This document shows positions 16,796 to 24,985 of a stretch of 64,000 nucleotides of DNA, piece by piece (position 1 is the first letter of the stretch; every line of letters begins with the position of its first letter). The notes below the pieces were generated by a model. That model had not been told where the DNA came from. It did no database searches and saw only the letters and a program-made list of their open reading frames with translations. The stretch spans positions 82,647 to 146,646 of IMG/VR virus record IMGVR_UViG_3300032304_000977; one strand, given 5' to 3'. Origin of the DNA: a virus. A program made the position numbers and the translations under genes.

Positions 16796-18561
16796 CGATC
16801 TTAGAAAAATTAATGTTTAAAGGTTCCAGTAATCTATCAAAAGATTTTGAAGATGCAGCACAATCATTAAAAGAATCAGCCAAACAAATGGCTTCTTCTC
16901 TCAAACAAACATATAATACTAAAATTAGACCAGCATTAACTGGTGGTGTCGAAGGCGCTGGTTTGACTGGCGCTTCGTTTTTTAATCAACTTGGTCTTAC
17001 TGGTCTTGCTAGTTCTTATAAAGAAAAAAGAGAACAGGAAGAAAAAGAAAGAATGGGTATATACGGTCCATCAGCTTCATCAGAAGAAAATGAAGCTGCT
17101 TCTACAGATACCGAAAAAGCCATTAAGAATGAGAAAGAAGATGAAGCCAATACAATAAGACAAGAGCAATTAGAAATTCAGAAAAAAACTAGCGATGATA
17201 TAATGGCTCTGTATACAATTACAGACGATTATCAGAAAAAGATGCTAGAGAAAACAAAGGAAATGGCTGAATCCCTTAAGACTATTGCAGAAAAACCAGC
17301 TGGATCTGGCGAAGGTGAGGGTGGTGGATCATTATTAGATATTGATTTGCCTGGCAAGGGTAGTAAAGCTGGAAAAGCTGGAAAACTTGGAACTGCTGGT
17401 AGACTTGCCTCTGGCGCAAAGGGGTTTATGGCTGGTGGTGGTACTACGCTCGCAGCTGGAGCATCTATGGTAGCAGCTCCATTCGCAATTGATGCAGTAG
17501 CAGGAGCATTTGGATATGGTGGTAAAGAAATTGATGAGGAACAAGATGACAAAAATTGGGAACGAGCATCATTGTTTGAAAAAATTCAAAGCGCACCAGC
17601 AAGAGGTTTAGAAAAAATTGGCAGTTTGTTTGGTGGTAATCTTGCTAATGAAGCAAGAGCTGAACGAATAAAGAACGAAACTGCTTACTTAGACGCTAAG
17701 GGTGGTGTTTCAAATGAAGCAAAAAATATAAAAGAACAAAACGCATCACAGCAAATAGAGTTTAGTGAAGCTACTTTTGCTCAAAAAGATCCAGAGAATT
17801 ATGCCAAATTTAAAGAATTTGAAAACAAAAAAGTTGAAGAGTTAAAAGCAAAAGATCCTTTCAATAAAGACTTAAATCTTCGCAATCAGCAAATGGTAAG
17901 AAAAACCGCAGAAATTGGTGCACGTAAAGAAGCGATTGTTAAATTTAAAAAAGAAATTGAAGCTGCTGGTGCTGGTAGTGTACAAGGTCAAGCACTACAA
18001 AAAAATGATCAAACAGTTTCTCAGCAACAGCAACAAAAAACAGGCGATGCTGTAGCAAAAAATAATACTGAGCAAAAAGAAACCAAAGCATCAGCTAGTG
18101 CGCCAACTCCACTACCTGCTCAAACAGCATCATTACCCACAACACAAGCAACACCATTGGTAACAGCACCAAAATCTGACTCTGGTATTGGCAATAAAAC
18201 AGTTGAACAACTTGCTATGGATGAAGCGAAAAAGTTTGGAAGAACGCAACCGAATTTAGATGATAAAAGAGCAGCTGCTATGCTTTATAGAAAACAAGCA
18301 GCTGGAAGTGCATCAGAAGCAGATTTATCAGGTGTATCTACATTACCAGTTGATAAAGCTGGTGCGGTTGCAGACAAAACAGCATCTTTAAAAGATCAAG
18401 AAGCAGCAGCACAAAATAAACAAGAAACTGCTGCGCCAACAATTGTGAATAATACAAGTATCGCAAACAATCAAAGTGGCGAAAAACAAAAAGTTAAAGA
18501 CACTAAGAATAATGAAACAACATTTCAGAAATATATAGATAGAAGATATTACCCAGCGTAA
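16792..18561 (+). CDS. Putative tape-measure/hub protein in the gp29 position
   Basis: 589 residues; T4 tape measure gp29 has 590, but I see no direct sequence match. Residues 1-60 are helical. Residues about 195-245 are a Gly/Ala hydrophobic block (LAAGASMVAAPFAIDAVAGA) of the kind tape-measure proteins use near the membrane. Residues 300-400 are a charged coiled-coil-like region, and 410-560 are rich in Gln, Ala and Thr. It directly follows gp26/gp51, whose T4 counterparts assemble the hub on which the tape measure sits. Function inferred from length, composition and neighbourhood. Confidence 0.62.
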   Translation: MTILEKLMFKGSSNLSKDFEDAAQSLKESAKQMASSLKQTYNTKIRPALTGGVEGAGLTGASFFNQLGLTGLASSYKEKREQEEKERMGIYGPSASSEENEAASTDTEKAIKNEKEDEANTIRQEQLEIQKKTSDDIMALYTITDDYQKKMLEKTKEMAESLKTIAEKPAGSGEGEGGGSLLDIDLPGKGSKAGKAGKLGTAGRLASGAKGFMAGGGTTLAAGASMVAAPFAIDAVAGAFGYGGKEIDEEQDDKNWERASLFEKIQSAPARGLEKIGSLFGGNLANEARAERIKNETAYLDAKGGVSNEAKNIKEQNASQQIEFSEATFAQKDPENYAKFKEFENKKVEELKAKDPFNKDLNLRNQQMVRKTAEIGARKEAIVKFKKEIEAAGAGSVQGQALQKNDQTVSQQQQQKTGDAVAKNNTEQKETKASASAPTPLPAQTASLPTTQATPLVTAPKSDSGIGNKTVEQLAMDEAKKFGRTQPNLDDKRAAAMLYRKQAAGSASEADLSGVSTLPVDKAGAVADKTASLKDQEAAAQNKQETAAPTIVNNTSIANNQSGEKQKVKDTKNNETTFQKYIDRRYYPA

Positions 18562-18570
18562 GGAGAAATA

Positions 18571-19155
18571 ATGTTAGGCGAAATAAATTATCAAACAGCA
18601 TACTTAACAAAAGAAGAATGCGAAAAATTGATACAATATTATAATGACAATGCAGAATCAGCGAAGCGAAGTTTCACTGGTTACGCACCACATGCAAAGG
18701 TAGATTACATTAAAAAAATAAGTAAAACACTGTCTATAAAAGAACCACCTGAATCTTTACAGTCAGCAATTGAGAAAGTAGTTACGTTGGCTCAACATGC
18801 AAACGAATATATGTTTTTATTTGATGTTGATTGGACTAAACCAAAATATTATATACAAGAATATTTGGGCGAGGAGAAAGGGTTTAGATCAAAAAGTCAA
18901 TCCGTCAATTGGATATCTAATCACTATCAAAACAAAATTGTTGTTGGTGTTATACTTTCTGATCCTTCAGAATATGAAGGTGGAGATGTGATAATGAACT
19001 TTGGTTCGACAGATGTATTACCAACACCAGAAGAACTAAGAACCCAAGGAACAGTCTACGCTTTTCCAGCATTTAGATATTGGGCAGTGATGCCAGTTTT
19101 ATCTGGAAAGAAATATCATTTTAAAGCAGTGTTTCAGGGACCATACTGGAGATAA
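18571..19155 (+). CDS. 2OG-Fe(II) oxygenase-fold protein lacking the iron ligands
   Basis: 194 residues. The jelly-roll pattern of PKHD-type oxygenases is recognisable: VGVILSDPSEYEGGDVIMNF, then GTVYAFPAFRYWAVMPVLSG. The HxD position reads SVN, the distal His of the FPS-x-x-x-H motif is Ala (RYWAVMPV), and the usual GxR co-substrate Arg is replaced in GKKYH. As read it should not bind iron or 2-oxoglutarate. The SD is AAGGAGAAATA. Last gene of the tail operon, so a structural role is possible. Confidence 0.78.
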   Translation: MLGEINYQTAYLTKEECEKLIQYYNDNAESAKRSFTGYAPHAKVDYIKKISKTLSIKEPPESLQSAIEKVVTLAQHANEYMFLFDVDWTKPKYYIQEYLGEEKGFRSKSQSVNWISNHYQNKIVVGVILSDPSEYEGGDVIMNFGSTDVLPTPEELRTQGTVYAFPAFRYWAVMPVLSGKKYHFKAVFQGPYWR

Positions 19156-19156
19156 A

Positions 19157-19182
19157 AAAAAAGGGAGCCGAAGCTCCCTTTA
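19157..19182 (-). terminator. Intrinsic terminator of gp32 (cUUCGg loop)
   Basis: The minus strand forms AAGGGAGC-UUCG-GCUCCCUU followed by an unbroken T run, an ideal rho-independent terminator. It lies between convergent genes and may also slow plus-strand transcription from the tail operon. Confidence 0.9.
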
Positions 19183-19186
19183 TCAT

Positions 19187-20095
19187 TTACTCATTAGCGA
19201 GTTTTTGAAAGTAAGACAAATCGTCTTCTTCTTCGTCTAAATCAATTGACTTCTTAGGTGCTGGCGCAGCTTTTGAAACCAATTTTGGCGCTGGCATCTC
19301 AGGGCGATCATCTTCTTCTGCCATTTCAGCTGCAGTTTTAGTAGAACCTTCCCCACTCAATACCATTTCCAGTTTACGCTTGAGTTCTTCATAAGATTTG
19401 AAGTTCTTGCGATCCATAAACTCGGAAAGTTTGTATTGCTTTGATACAACCTCGAGCATCTTTTCTTCATCATTATTAAACAATGCAGATTGCTCAGAGA
19501 ATACTGATTGATCGTAATTAGAATAACCATCTACCTTACGCATACGGAGTTTAAAATCCGCACCTTCCCACAAATCGAAAACAAGAACTGGCTTCTCATC
19601 TTCAAATGTTGGGTTGGCTTTGTCCATAATCTTATCAAAGATCTTCTTACCAAACTTGAACAACTTAACTTGTCCGTTGTTTTCTGGTTTAGCAGGATCA
19701 TTAATAACCAATATGTTAGCAGTATATGATAACTTGCGCTTTTGTTTACGAGCAATTTCTTTATTTGCTTCAGAACCACTATTCCACAAACGTGAGTTTA
19801 GTTCGCCAACAGGATCGTTCTCATTAAGAGTAGTTAGACTATTCTCAATGTACCATTTGCCAGTTGGACCTTGGAAACTGTGATTGAAGATTCGAACCCA
19901 AGGAAACTCATCTCCCTCTACACGTGGTAGAAAGCGAATAGTCGCTGTAGCATTACCTGCTTTATCTGGAGTTAATTTCCAGAAGCGATCGTCTTCGTAT
20001 GATTTACCTTCGGATGGTTTGGCGATTTTATCGAACTCGCCGAGAATTTTTGAGAAGTCATTTTGACGTGACTTGCGTAGTGTTGCGATATCCAT
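19187..20095 (-). CDS. gp32: Single-stranded DNA-binding protein, gp32-like
   Basis: 302 residues (T4 gp32: 301). The N-terminal DIATLRKSRQNDFSKI is the cooperative-binding LAST-like region. The core includes RFWKLTPDKAGNATATIRFL and KWYIENSLTTL. The C-terminus is acidic (SIDLDEEEDDLSYFQKL), as in gp32 where it recruits replication partners. The protein contains no cysteine at all, so the zinc site of T4 gp32 is missing. The order 32-59-33 matches T4. Confidence 0.95.
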   Translation of the reverse strand: MDIATLRKSRQNDFSKILGEFDKIAKPSEGKSYEDDRFWKLTPDKAGNATATIRFLPRVEGDEFPWVRIFNHSFQGPTGKWYIENSLTTLNENDPVGELNSRLWNSGSEANKEIARKQKRKLSYTANILVINDPAKPENNGQVKLFKFGKKIFDKIMDKANPTFEDEKPVLVFDLWEGADFKLRMRKVDGYSNYDQSVFSEQSALFNNDEEKMLEVVSKQYKLSEFMDRKNFKSYEELKRKLEMVLSGEGSTKTAAEMAEEDDRPEMPAPKLVSKAAPAPKKSIDLDEEEDDLSYFQKLANE

Positions 20096-20161
20096 ATGTT
20101 TTCCTTTGTCGTATAAAAGTGTAAAAAAGTTTGTCGTATTTCACAGAGCCATGATATACAA

Positions 20162-20929
20162 CTATTTAGTCATCCAAAAAGGCTGTTTACTTACTGGCTG
20201 ATCTAAAAATGATAAGAGGGAATATCTAACTTCTGCATCTGATTTGTCATAAAACGCATTATGAAAAAACAATGGATCATAGAATACTACGCTGTTGTAT
20301 TCTGATGGAGTAACAGCATAAACTTGCCAGTATTCATCAGATTCAAACCTATACCATTGTTCTTCTTTTGCAGTTGTTAAATCATATTTGAAGTATTTTC
20401 GATATTCTTCTTTATTTGTTTTTTTCATGTCATCAATATCATCATTATATCTGAAATGAGTATTATTGTCAAATTTTAATTTATAAAATGCTGTTCCTGC
20501 ATTTACATCTTTCGTTAACCATAGATATGTTGTTATTGGTTGAAAATCGAAGTGTGGTCTATTGTTGTGATTCCAGCATTTCATTTGATTGTGGTAAATA
20601 TTTGTAGCATAACACCAAGATGTGATTGGTATTTTCTTTTTAACAAAATTGCCATAGAAATTAGAATACCAATTGGAAAGAGTAGAGAGTTCTAGTGGAC
20701 TAATCAATTGCCTATATCCTGGCGTAGAAACCTCTATATCCCCACCATATGCATTGTGTTTTTTTAACAACTCAACAAACGCTTCTGGATTTTTGAGAAA
20801 ATTCTTAACAACATAATATCGAAGATCAGTTCCATCGACAACAGTTTCTTCAACTTGTAAATTATCGTTTATCTGTATTGCATCATAATGCTTACTTCGA
20901 TTAATCAAATTAAATTCTGTTAATTTCAT
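20162..20929 (-). CDS. 2OG-Fe(II) oxygenase-like protein, intact paralogue of a tandem pair
   Basis: 255 residues. HFD within RPHFDFQPITTYLWLTK gives an HxD motif; FYDPLFFHNAFY gives a distal His; RYSLLSFLD gives a candidate co-substrate Arg. The GTAFYK stretch resembles the DUF6445 group of oxygenase-like proteins. It is clearly homologous to the next upstream gene (shared INRSKH/IDRSKH, KHNAYGGD, PGYRQLIS, YDPLFFH), so this is a tandem duplication. The substrate is unknown. Confidence 0.78.
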   Translation of the reverse strand: MKLTEFNLINRSKHYDAIQINDNLQVEETVVDGTDLRYYVVKNFLKNPEAFVELLKKHNAYGGDIEVSTPGYRQLISPLELSTLSNWYSNFYGNFVKKKIPITSWCYATNIYHNQMKCWNHNNRPHFDFQPITTYLWLTKDVNAGTAFYKLKFDNNTHFRYNDDIDDMKKTNKEEYRKYFKYDLTTAKEEQWYRFESDEYWQVYAVTPSEYNSVVFYDPLFFHNAFYDKSDAEVRYSLLSFLDQPVSKQPFWMTK

Positions 20930-21753
20930 ACATTCATTGGACTAATTGGTTTTGATGGTATTGGTTGTCCAACTTCCTTACTTTCCCAAAATGGAAATTT
21001 AACTATTGGTGAATCAAGAAATCCATTCATAACATATTCAACCTTATTCGGTCTATTGTCTTTCCACGCAATTTGATGGAAGAACAAAGGATCGTAAATA
21101 ATTGCAGTATTATATGCTATCGGTTCAAATGCATAACTTGTCCAAACATCATCATTTTCAAAAGATTCCCACGCAACTGATTCATTAGTTTTTCCAGAAA
21201 AGTTTGGAAAATACTTTTTAAAATTTTCCTCGCTAAAATCTTTTACTCTTTCATTATATCTTGATACCATTGGCACACCATTAGCAATATCTTGTAACTT
21301 ATAGAATGACAAAGAAACATCTGCTTCTTTGGTCAAACCAAGCATCGTTGCGATTGGATATGGTTCGAACTTAGGATGATTGTTGTTGTTTGATGTCTTC
21401 ATTTCTGGATGATATACATTCGCAGTATAATACCATGAAGATAACTTTGTTTCAACATCAGTGAATTCTTTGAATACTTGTGCGTACAATTTAGAGATTG
21501 TTGGAATCTCAAGAGAACTGATCAATTGACGATAACCAGGAGTAGCAACTTCTACGTCGCCACCATACGCATTGTGTTTAGACAACAACTCAACAAATGC
21601 ATCAGGATTTTCTAAAACATTTCTAACAACAAAATATTTTAGATCAGTACCAGTAGTTTTATCAACTACCAATTCAACCTCAAGTTGTTTGTTTATCTTT
21701 ATCGCTTCGAAATGTTTGCTTCGATCGATCGTATTGAACATTGTTAAGTTCAT
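20926..21753 (-). CDS. Oxygenase-like paralogue with altered active site
   Basis: About 275 residues from the ATG at 21753, chosen because it aligns with the paralogue's start and is preceded by GAGGATGAAT; a longer form would start at 21777. The active-site positions are changed: HFD becomes KFE (HPKFEPYPIATMLGL), GTAFYK becomes SLSFYK, and the Arg of RYSLLSF becomes Glu (VEYVMNGF), while FFH remains. This is a likely non-catalytic partner or diverged protein. It overlaps the downstream paralogue by 4 nt. Confidence 0.75.
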   Translation of the reverse strand: MNLTMFNTIDRSKHFEAIKINKQLEVELVVDKTTGTDLKYFVVRNVLENPDAFVELLSKHNAYGGDVEVATPGYRQLISSLEIPTISKLYAQVFKEFTDVETKLSSWYYTANVYHPEMKTSNNNNHPKFEPYPIATMLGLTKEADVSLSFYKLQDIANGVPMVSRYNERVKDFSEENFKKYFPNFSGKTNESVAWESFENDDVWTSYAFEPIAYNTAIIYDPLFFHQIAWKDNRPNKVEYVMNGFLDSPIVKFPFWESKEVGQPIPSKPISPMNV

Positions 21754-21883
21754 ATTCATCCTCATTGTATTCATCATCTATATAACGATGATTCTTGTTA
21801 GTCTTGCGTTCTTGAATCTTAAGAATTGCTTTTTTGGCTTTTTTGCCAGAATTATCATAATCTTTGCGGTAAGTGTGACCCAT
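21680..21883 (-). CDS. Small highly charged hypothetical protein
   Basis: 67 residues, Lys/Arg/Asp-rich (MGHTYRKDYDNSGKKAKK, then EYNEDEYELNNVQYDRSKQT). The start lies just after the gp59-like stop and is preceded by AGAAGAGA. Its 3' end overlaps the start of the oxygenase paralogue by 74 nt in another frame. Position and SD support translation; function unknown. Confidence 0.6.
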   Translation of the reverse strand: MGHTYRKDYDNSGKKAKKAILKIQERKTNKNHRYIDDEYNEDEYELNNVQYDRSKQTFRSDKDKQTT

Positions 21884-21884
21884 G

Positions 21885-22502
21885 TTAAATCTCTTCTACT
21901 AACTCCATAAAAAATGGTTTAACTTTTGATGCATCATATTTAATGAATCGTTTTGCTTTGATCATACGACGAATATCATCAGCGAACAAACTACCAATAC
22001 ATTTTTTCCAGTGTTGAAGGTATGGGTGTAAGTCGTCGATAATAATCATAGTCTCAAGTGTTATATGATTGCCAATAAACATTTGAAATAAATGCGGAAC
22101 TCTTAGATCTTCAGCTGTCAAGTCTTCTGTAAATTTTGAGAGATTATTTTTCTCCCATTCTAATCTAATTTTACTTAGATCGTTTTTAAAGACTTGCGTT
22201 ATTGATTCTTTCCTACGTTTCCACTCTTTGTGATTATGCTCCGATTCAGCTGTACCATAGATAATGTCTGTATTCCCCCATGCGCCATAAGCGAAGTTGG
22301 AGACTAGGTACTGCGCCATCTCTGCCTTATCGTCGAAGCGTTCAGCAAACTTCGCGTAAAGAGATTCTTGGTTGCGTTCTTGGAAAGTTTTAGTATTAAT
22401 TCTAACACGTGCATTATGCTCGCTCAGGTCGTACTTATCAGTTAAGAAATGTAATTTAACTGCTAGATACATTCTATAAGCACTTAATGCTTTATTGGAC
22501 AT
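21885..22502 (-). CDS. gp59: Helicase loader, gp59-like
   Basis: About 205 residues from the ATG at 22502; an in-frame ATG at 22550 would add 16. The pattern AYRMYLAVKLHFLTDKYDL, FAERFDDKAEMAQYLVSNFA, YGAWGNTDIIYG and WKRRKESITQVFKNDL matches T4-type gp59, which loads the gp41 helicase on gp32-coated forks. The shorter start leaves an 11-nt overlap with gp33 and fits family N-termini better. The SD is weak for both. Confidence 0.86.
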   Translation of the reverse strand: MSNKALSAYRMYLAVKLHFLTDKYDLSEHNARVRINTKTFQERNQESLYAKFAERFDDKAEMAQYLVSNFAYGAWGNTDIIYGTAESEHNHKEWKRRKESITQVFKNDLSKIRLEWEKNNLSKFTEDLTAEDLRVPHLFQMFIGNHITLETMIIIDDLHPYLQHWKKCIGSLFADDIRRMIKAKRFIKYDASKVKPFFMELVEEI

Positions 22503-22767
22503 CGATGTCAAGTGTGGCTTGTTTTGGGAAATAGTTGAGTTCTGTAGCATTCGCTTTAATTTTATCTTTTAAAGATTTATTGATCAATTTTTTGATGTCT
22601 TGTGGTTCAAGAAAATTTTCTTTACAATATTCTAACACGGCATCCATGTGAGAAATCTTTTTCTCTTTTACCTTATTTTCTATATACAAAGAAAATTGTT
22701 TTGGATCTTCAAACATTTTTATTGAGATGGTATCTAGTTCTTGCGATAAATTTGTCAACCTCATCAT
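22492..22767 (-). CDS. gp33: Late transcription accessory protein, gp33-like
   Basis: 91 residues. The family core is FSLYIENKVKEKKISHMDAV, LEYCKENFLEPQDIKKLIN and KDKIKANATELNYFPK. In T4 gp33 bridges RNA polymerase and the sliding clamp at late promoters. The start at 22767 (or 22764) follows GAAAGAAT; an internal ATG at 22716 would remove the overlap with the upstream gene but has no SD. Its presence implies T4-style late transcription in this phage. Confidence 0.85.
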   Translation of the reverse strand: MMRLTNLSQELDTISIKMFEDPKQFSLYIENKVKEKKISHMDAVLEYCKENFLEPQDIKKLINKSLKDKIKANATELNYFPKQATLDIDVQ

Positions 22768-22984
22768 ATTCTTTCAATTTTTTTCTATAAGTTATCCAAG
22801 CTGGACTGTCGAAATTAATAGATTCATTCATTTCCTTTTCATTCTCTTCTAAGAACTCGGAAAAATATTTATCTAATTTCATTTTTTGAACAATATACTT
22901 ATTATATAACGTATACAATGATTCAGAATTATCTGAGCAGTTTACGAAATTAGCAAAATCTACATGGTCTTTTGATATATCCAT
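22709..22984 (-). CDS. Hypothetical protein upstream of gp33
   Basis: 91 residues, mostly helical and charged, with YSEFLEENEKEM-like and WITYRKKLKEYDEVDKFIAR stretches. T4 has dsbA near this position, but I see no dsbA-like motif. It overlaps gp33 by 59 nt if gp33 uses its first start. Not recognised. Confidence 0.65.
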   Translation of the reverse strand: MDISKDHVDFANFVNCSDNSESLYTLYNKYIVQKMKLDKYFSEFLEENEKEMNESINFDSPAWITYRKKLKEYDEVDKFIARTRYHLNKNV

Positions 22985-22987
22985 ATG

Positions 22988-23137
22988 TTATTCCGCAGTA
23001 GTTGGTGATGGATTGAACGCATCCTTCATAAATTTAACAACTTGACTGTATTTGGCAAAGATATATGTTGTATAACCAGTATCGTTCTCTACCTCAACAA
23101 CAAAACCATTTGCAACTTTTTTGATTTGAATTTCCAT
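22988..23137 (-). CDS. Small hypothetical protein
   Basis: 49 residues (MEIQIKKVANGFVVEVEND, then TYIFAKYSQVVKFMKDAFN). A perfect SD, AGGAGA, lies 5 nt before the ATG. Two beta strands followed by a helix are plausible. It lies between the secreted-protein pair and the gp33 operon. Function unknown. Confidence 0.7.
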   Translation of the reverse strand: MEIQIKKVANGFVVEVENDTGYTTYIFAKYSQVVKFMKDAFNPSPTTAE

Positions 23138-23146
23138 TTTAATCTC

Positions 23147-24178
23147 CTAATGAATCTGAACAGTATACGAAGATACTTTACTTGCTAGTTGATTGTTTAA
23201 CAACAAGTTCAACGTAACTGGAACCTTAGCATCGGTGATGACGACTGAGGTATGTGTTTTAAAATAATGCGATGTATTAAAGAATAGATAATTCTCTTTC
23301 TTCGAAGACCCAGCGCTGATGAATTCGCTCATCTTAACATCATGAATTGTATATCTAAGTTGCTCAACGACAGAACCATTCGCATCTTTTAATATCACAG
23401 TAGTAGTAACTGTATTATATTTTGGAAAATTGGTCAACTCATAACCGATATTGTGACATCGATCGGTATTGATTGAGTTTCGATTTTCAACAAAACAATA
23501 CGAATATCCTGGACGAACTTGACTTTCTGATCCATTGTGTAAAATATTCCCAACAACAAGAACAGGATGCGAAAATGCCACAGGCGTATAAACATTTGAG
23601 TTATATGTTTTCTTATCACGATTTATATTACCAGCAACTTTGGTAAAATTCTCAAAGTCATTAACCCACTTCTGTTGCCACTGAACAGTTCCTTGAATGG
23701 TCACAGCTGTTGTTATGTGATTTGGAGAAATAGAAACATCCTTGGTTTCAAAGTGAAGCATACTTCCTTTAGAATCCAATTTTTGCATCACGTCAACTCT
23801 ATTGTTCATCTCACGAATTTTAGAATGCGCTCTCTCATCAAATAGTGGTTTATCTTTTTCGACTTTAAATGTACTTGGTTTCGTTTCATCAACAACCGAT
23901 CGCACAACTGTATGCCATCGACCATCTAGTTGGTACGAATCAATAATTTCGGATTTGATAATAATTCCAGAAACATAATCGTCAATTTGTTCATTATATG
24001 TATCGTTCTTTGCGATACGATGTCCAAGGTTAAACGAACCAGTAACTTGTTCAATCGCAATAATTTTTGCTCTACGAACTGCTTGTTCCTCTGTTTCGCC
24101 AATACCTTTAGTTTCAACAGTAACAGCAGCAAAAGCAACCTGCGAAATAAGACAGGTTGCTAAGGCGAGTTTCTTCAT
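23147..24178 (-). CDS. Secreted protein, partner of the upstream lipoprotein
   Basis: 343 residues. The N-terminus KKLALATCLISQVAFA is a classic Sec signal peptide with an AFA cleavage site. The mature start VTVETKGIGETEEQAVRRAK resembles the LPP20/FlgT-type alpha-beta fold (a strand, then a helix with repeated Ala), seen in Gram-negative outer-membrane-associated proteins. The ATG shares a base with the lipoprotein stop, so the pair is co-translated. An envelope role during infection is inferred. Confidence 0.75.
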   Translation of the reverse strand: MKKLALATCLISQVAFAAVTVETKGIGETEEQAVRRAKIIAIEQVTGSFNLGHRIAKNDTYNEQIDDYVSGIIIKSEIIDSYQLDGRWHTVVRSVVDETKPSTFKVEKDKPLFDERAHSKIREMNNRVDVMQKLDSKGSMLHFETKDVSISPNHITTAVTIQGTVQWQQKWVNDFENFTKVAGNINRDKKTYNSNVYTPVAFSHPVLVVGNILHNGSESQVRPGYSYCFVENRNSINTDRCHNIGYELTNFPKYNTVTTTVILKDANGSVVEQLRYTIHDVKMSEFISAGSSKKENYLFFNTSHYFKTHTSVVITDAKVPVTLNLLLNNQLASKVSSYTVQIH

Positions 24179-24852
24179 TATCGAAGTCCCTCAATCATAG
24201 ATTTCAATTGATGAGAAGCAGCAACTGAATGCTTGGAAACACGAACCTCAATCGATACTAAATTGCTGTCTTTCTCAACATTACGATTAGTAATTACCAA
24301 ACCACGCAATAGAGCAGCAGAATTATCAGTCATTTGTTCTTTCACATAAGTAGCAACACGTTGACCTTTGATGCGATCTTCAGCAGTCATTGTTTCTGAG
24401 TTACCACCACCTTCATCCAGAAGATCTAAAGATTCTGAATTATCAGTGCCCTCTTTTTTATTGGATTTAATAGAATCGTTAAGATCGCTCTTCATCAATG
24501 TCTTCGTGATAGTCTTTGAGAATTTATTAGAACTAACATCGTTCGACAAAAACTCAGCAACATTTCGTTTAGCACGCATCAATGCGATATTATATGCATC
24601 TTCGCGAGAAGATGTATGGTTGGTTTGAATATATGCAGTTCCTGTTGATACAAGACCAAAGAAATTTCCTGCTTCATCAAATTCAACTTTAACCATACCA
24701 TTGGTCTTCAAAAATTCTGCTTCTTTGCGTTCAAGTTTAGCAACTGGTGCTGGCATATCAGCTGGTAATTTAGTTTCGATAACAGGTTTCGATGTCGAAC
24801 AACCAGTAGCGAATAACGCAAGAACAGACATAACAACAATACTTCGTTTCAT
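24178..24852 (-). CDS. Phage-encoded lipoprotein
   Basis: 224 residues. The signal KRSIVVMSVLALFATGCSTS contains a lipobox (FATGC), so the mature protein would be lipidated at that Cys. A later segment (SREDAYNIALMRAKRNVAEF) again recalls the LPP20-like fold, as in its partner gene. A sigma70-type promoter lies 34 nt upstream. Superinfection exclusion or envelope remodelling are possible roles; nothing in the sequence decides. Confidence 0.75.
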   Translation of the reverse strand: MKRSIVVMSVLALFATGCSTSKPVIETKLPADMPAPVAKLERKEAEFLKTNGMVKVEFDEAGNFFGLVSTGTAYIQTNHTSSREDAYNIALMRAKRNVAEFLSNDVSSNKFSKTITKTLMKSDLNDSIKSNKKEGTDNSESLDLLDEGGGNSETMTAEDRIKGQRVATYVKEQMTDNSAALLRGLVITNRNVEKDSNLVSIEVRVSKHSVAASHQLKSMIEGLR

Positions 24853-24885
24853 TTCAAGTTTCCTCTTTAGTGTTAAGGTAATTCA

Positions 24886-24914
24886 ATTATACAATATAAT
24901 ATAATAAAAGTCAA
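24886..24914 (-). promoter_or_regulatory. Sigma70-type promoter for the lipoprotein pair
   Basis: Minus strand: TTGACT (24909-24914), 17-bp AT-only-like spacer, TATAAT (24886-24891). It lies just upstream of the lipoprotein gene. Confidence 0.85.
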
Positions 24915-24954
24915 TACCCTAGCAAAAAATATTTCCGAAGTTCGGATTTAATAA

Positions 24955-24982
24955 CAAAAAATGGGAGACCGAAGTCTCCCAT
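24955..24982 (-). terminator. Intrinsic terminator of the DUF2828 gene (cUUCGg loop)
   Basis: The minus strand forms AUGGGAGAC-UUCG-GUCUCCCAU followed by a T-rich run. It has the same loop style as the gp32 terminator and directly follows the DUF2828 stop. Confidence 0.9.
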
Positions 24983-24985
24983 CGC

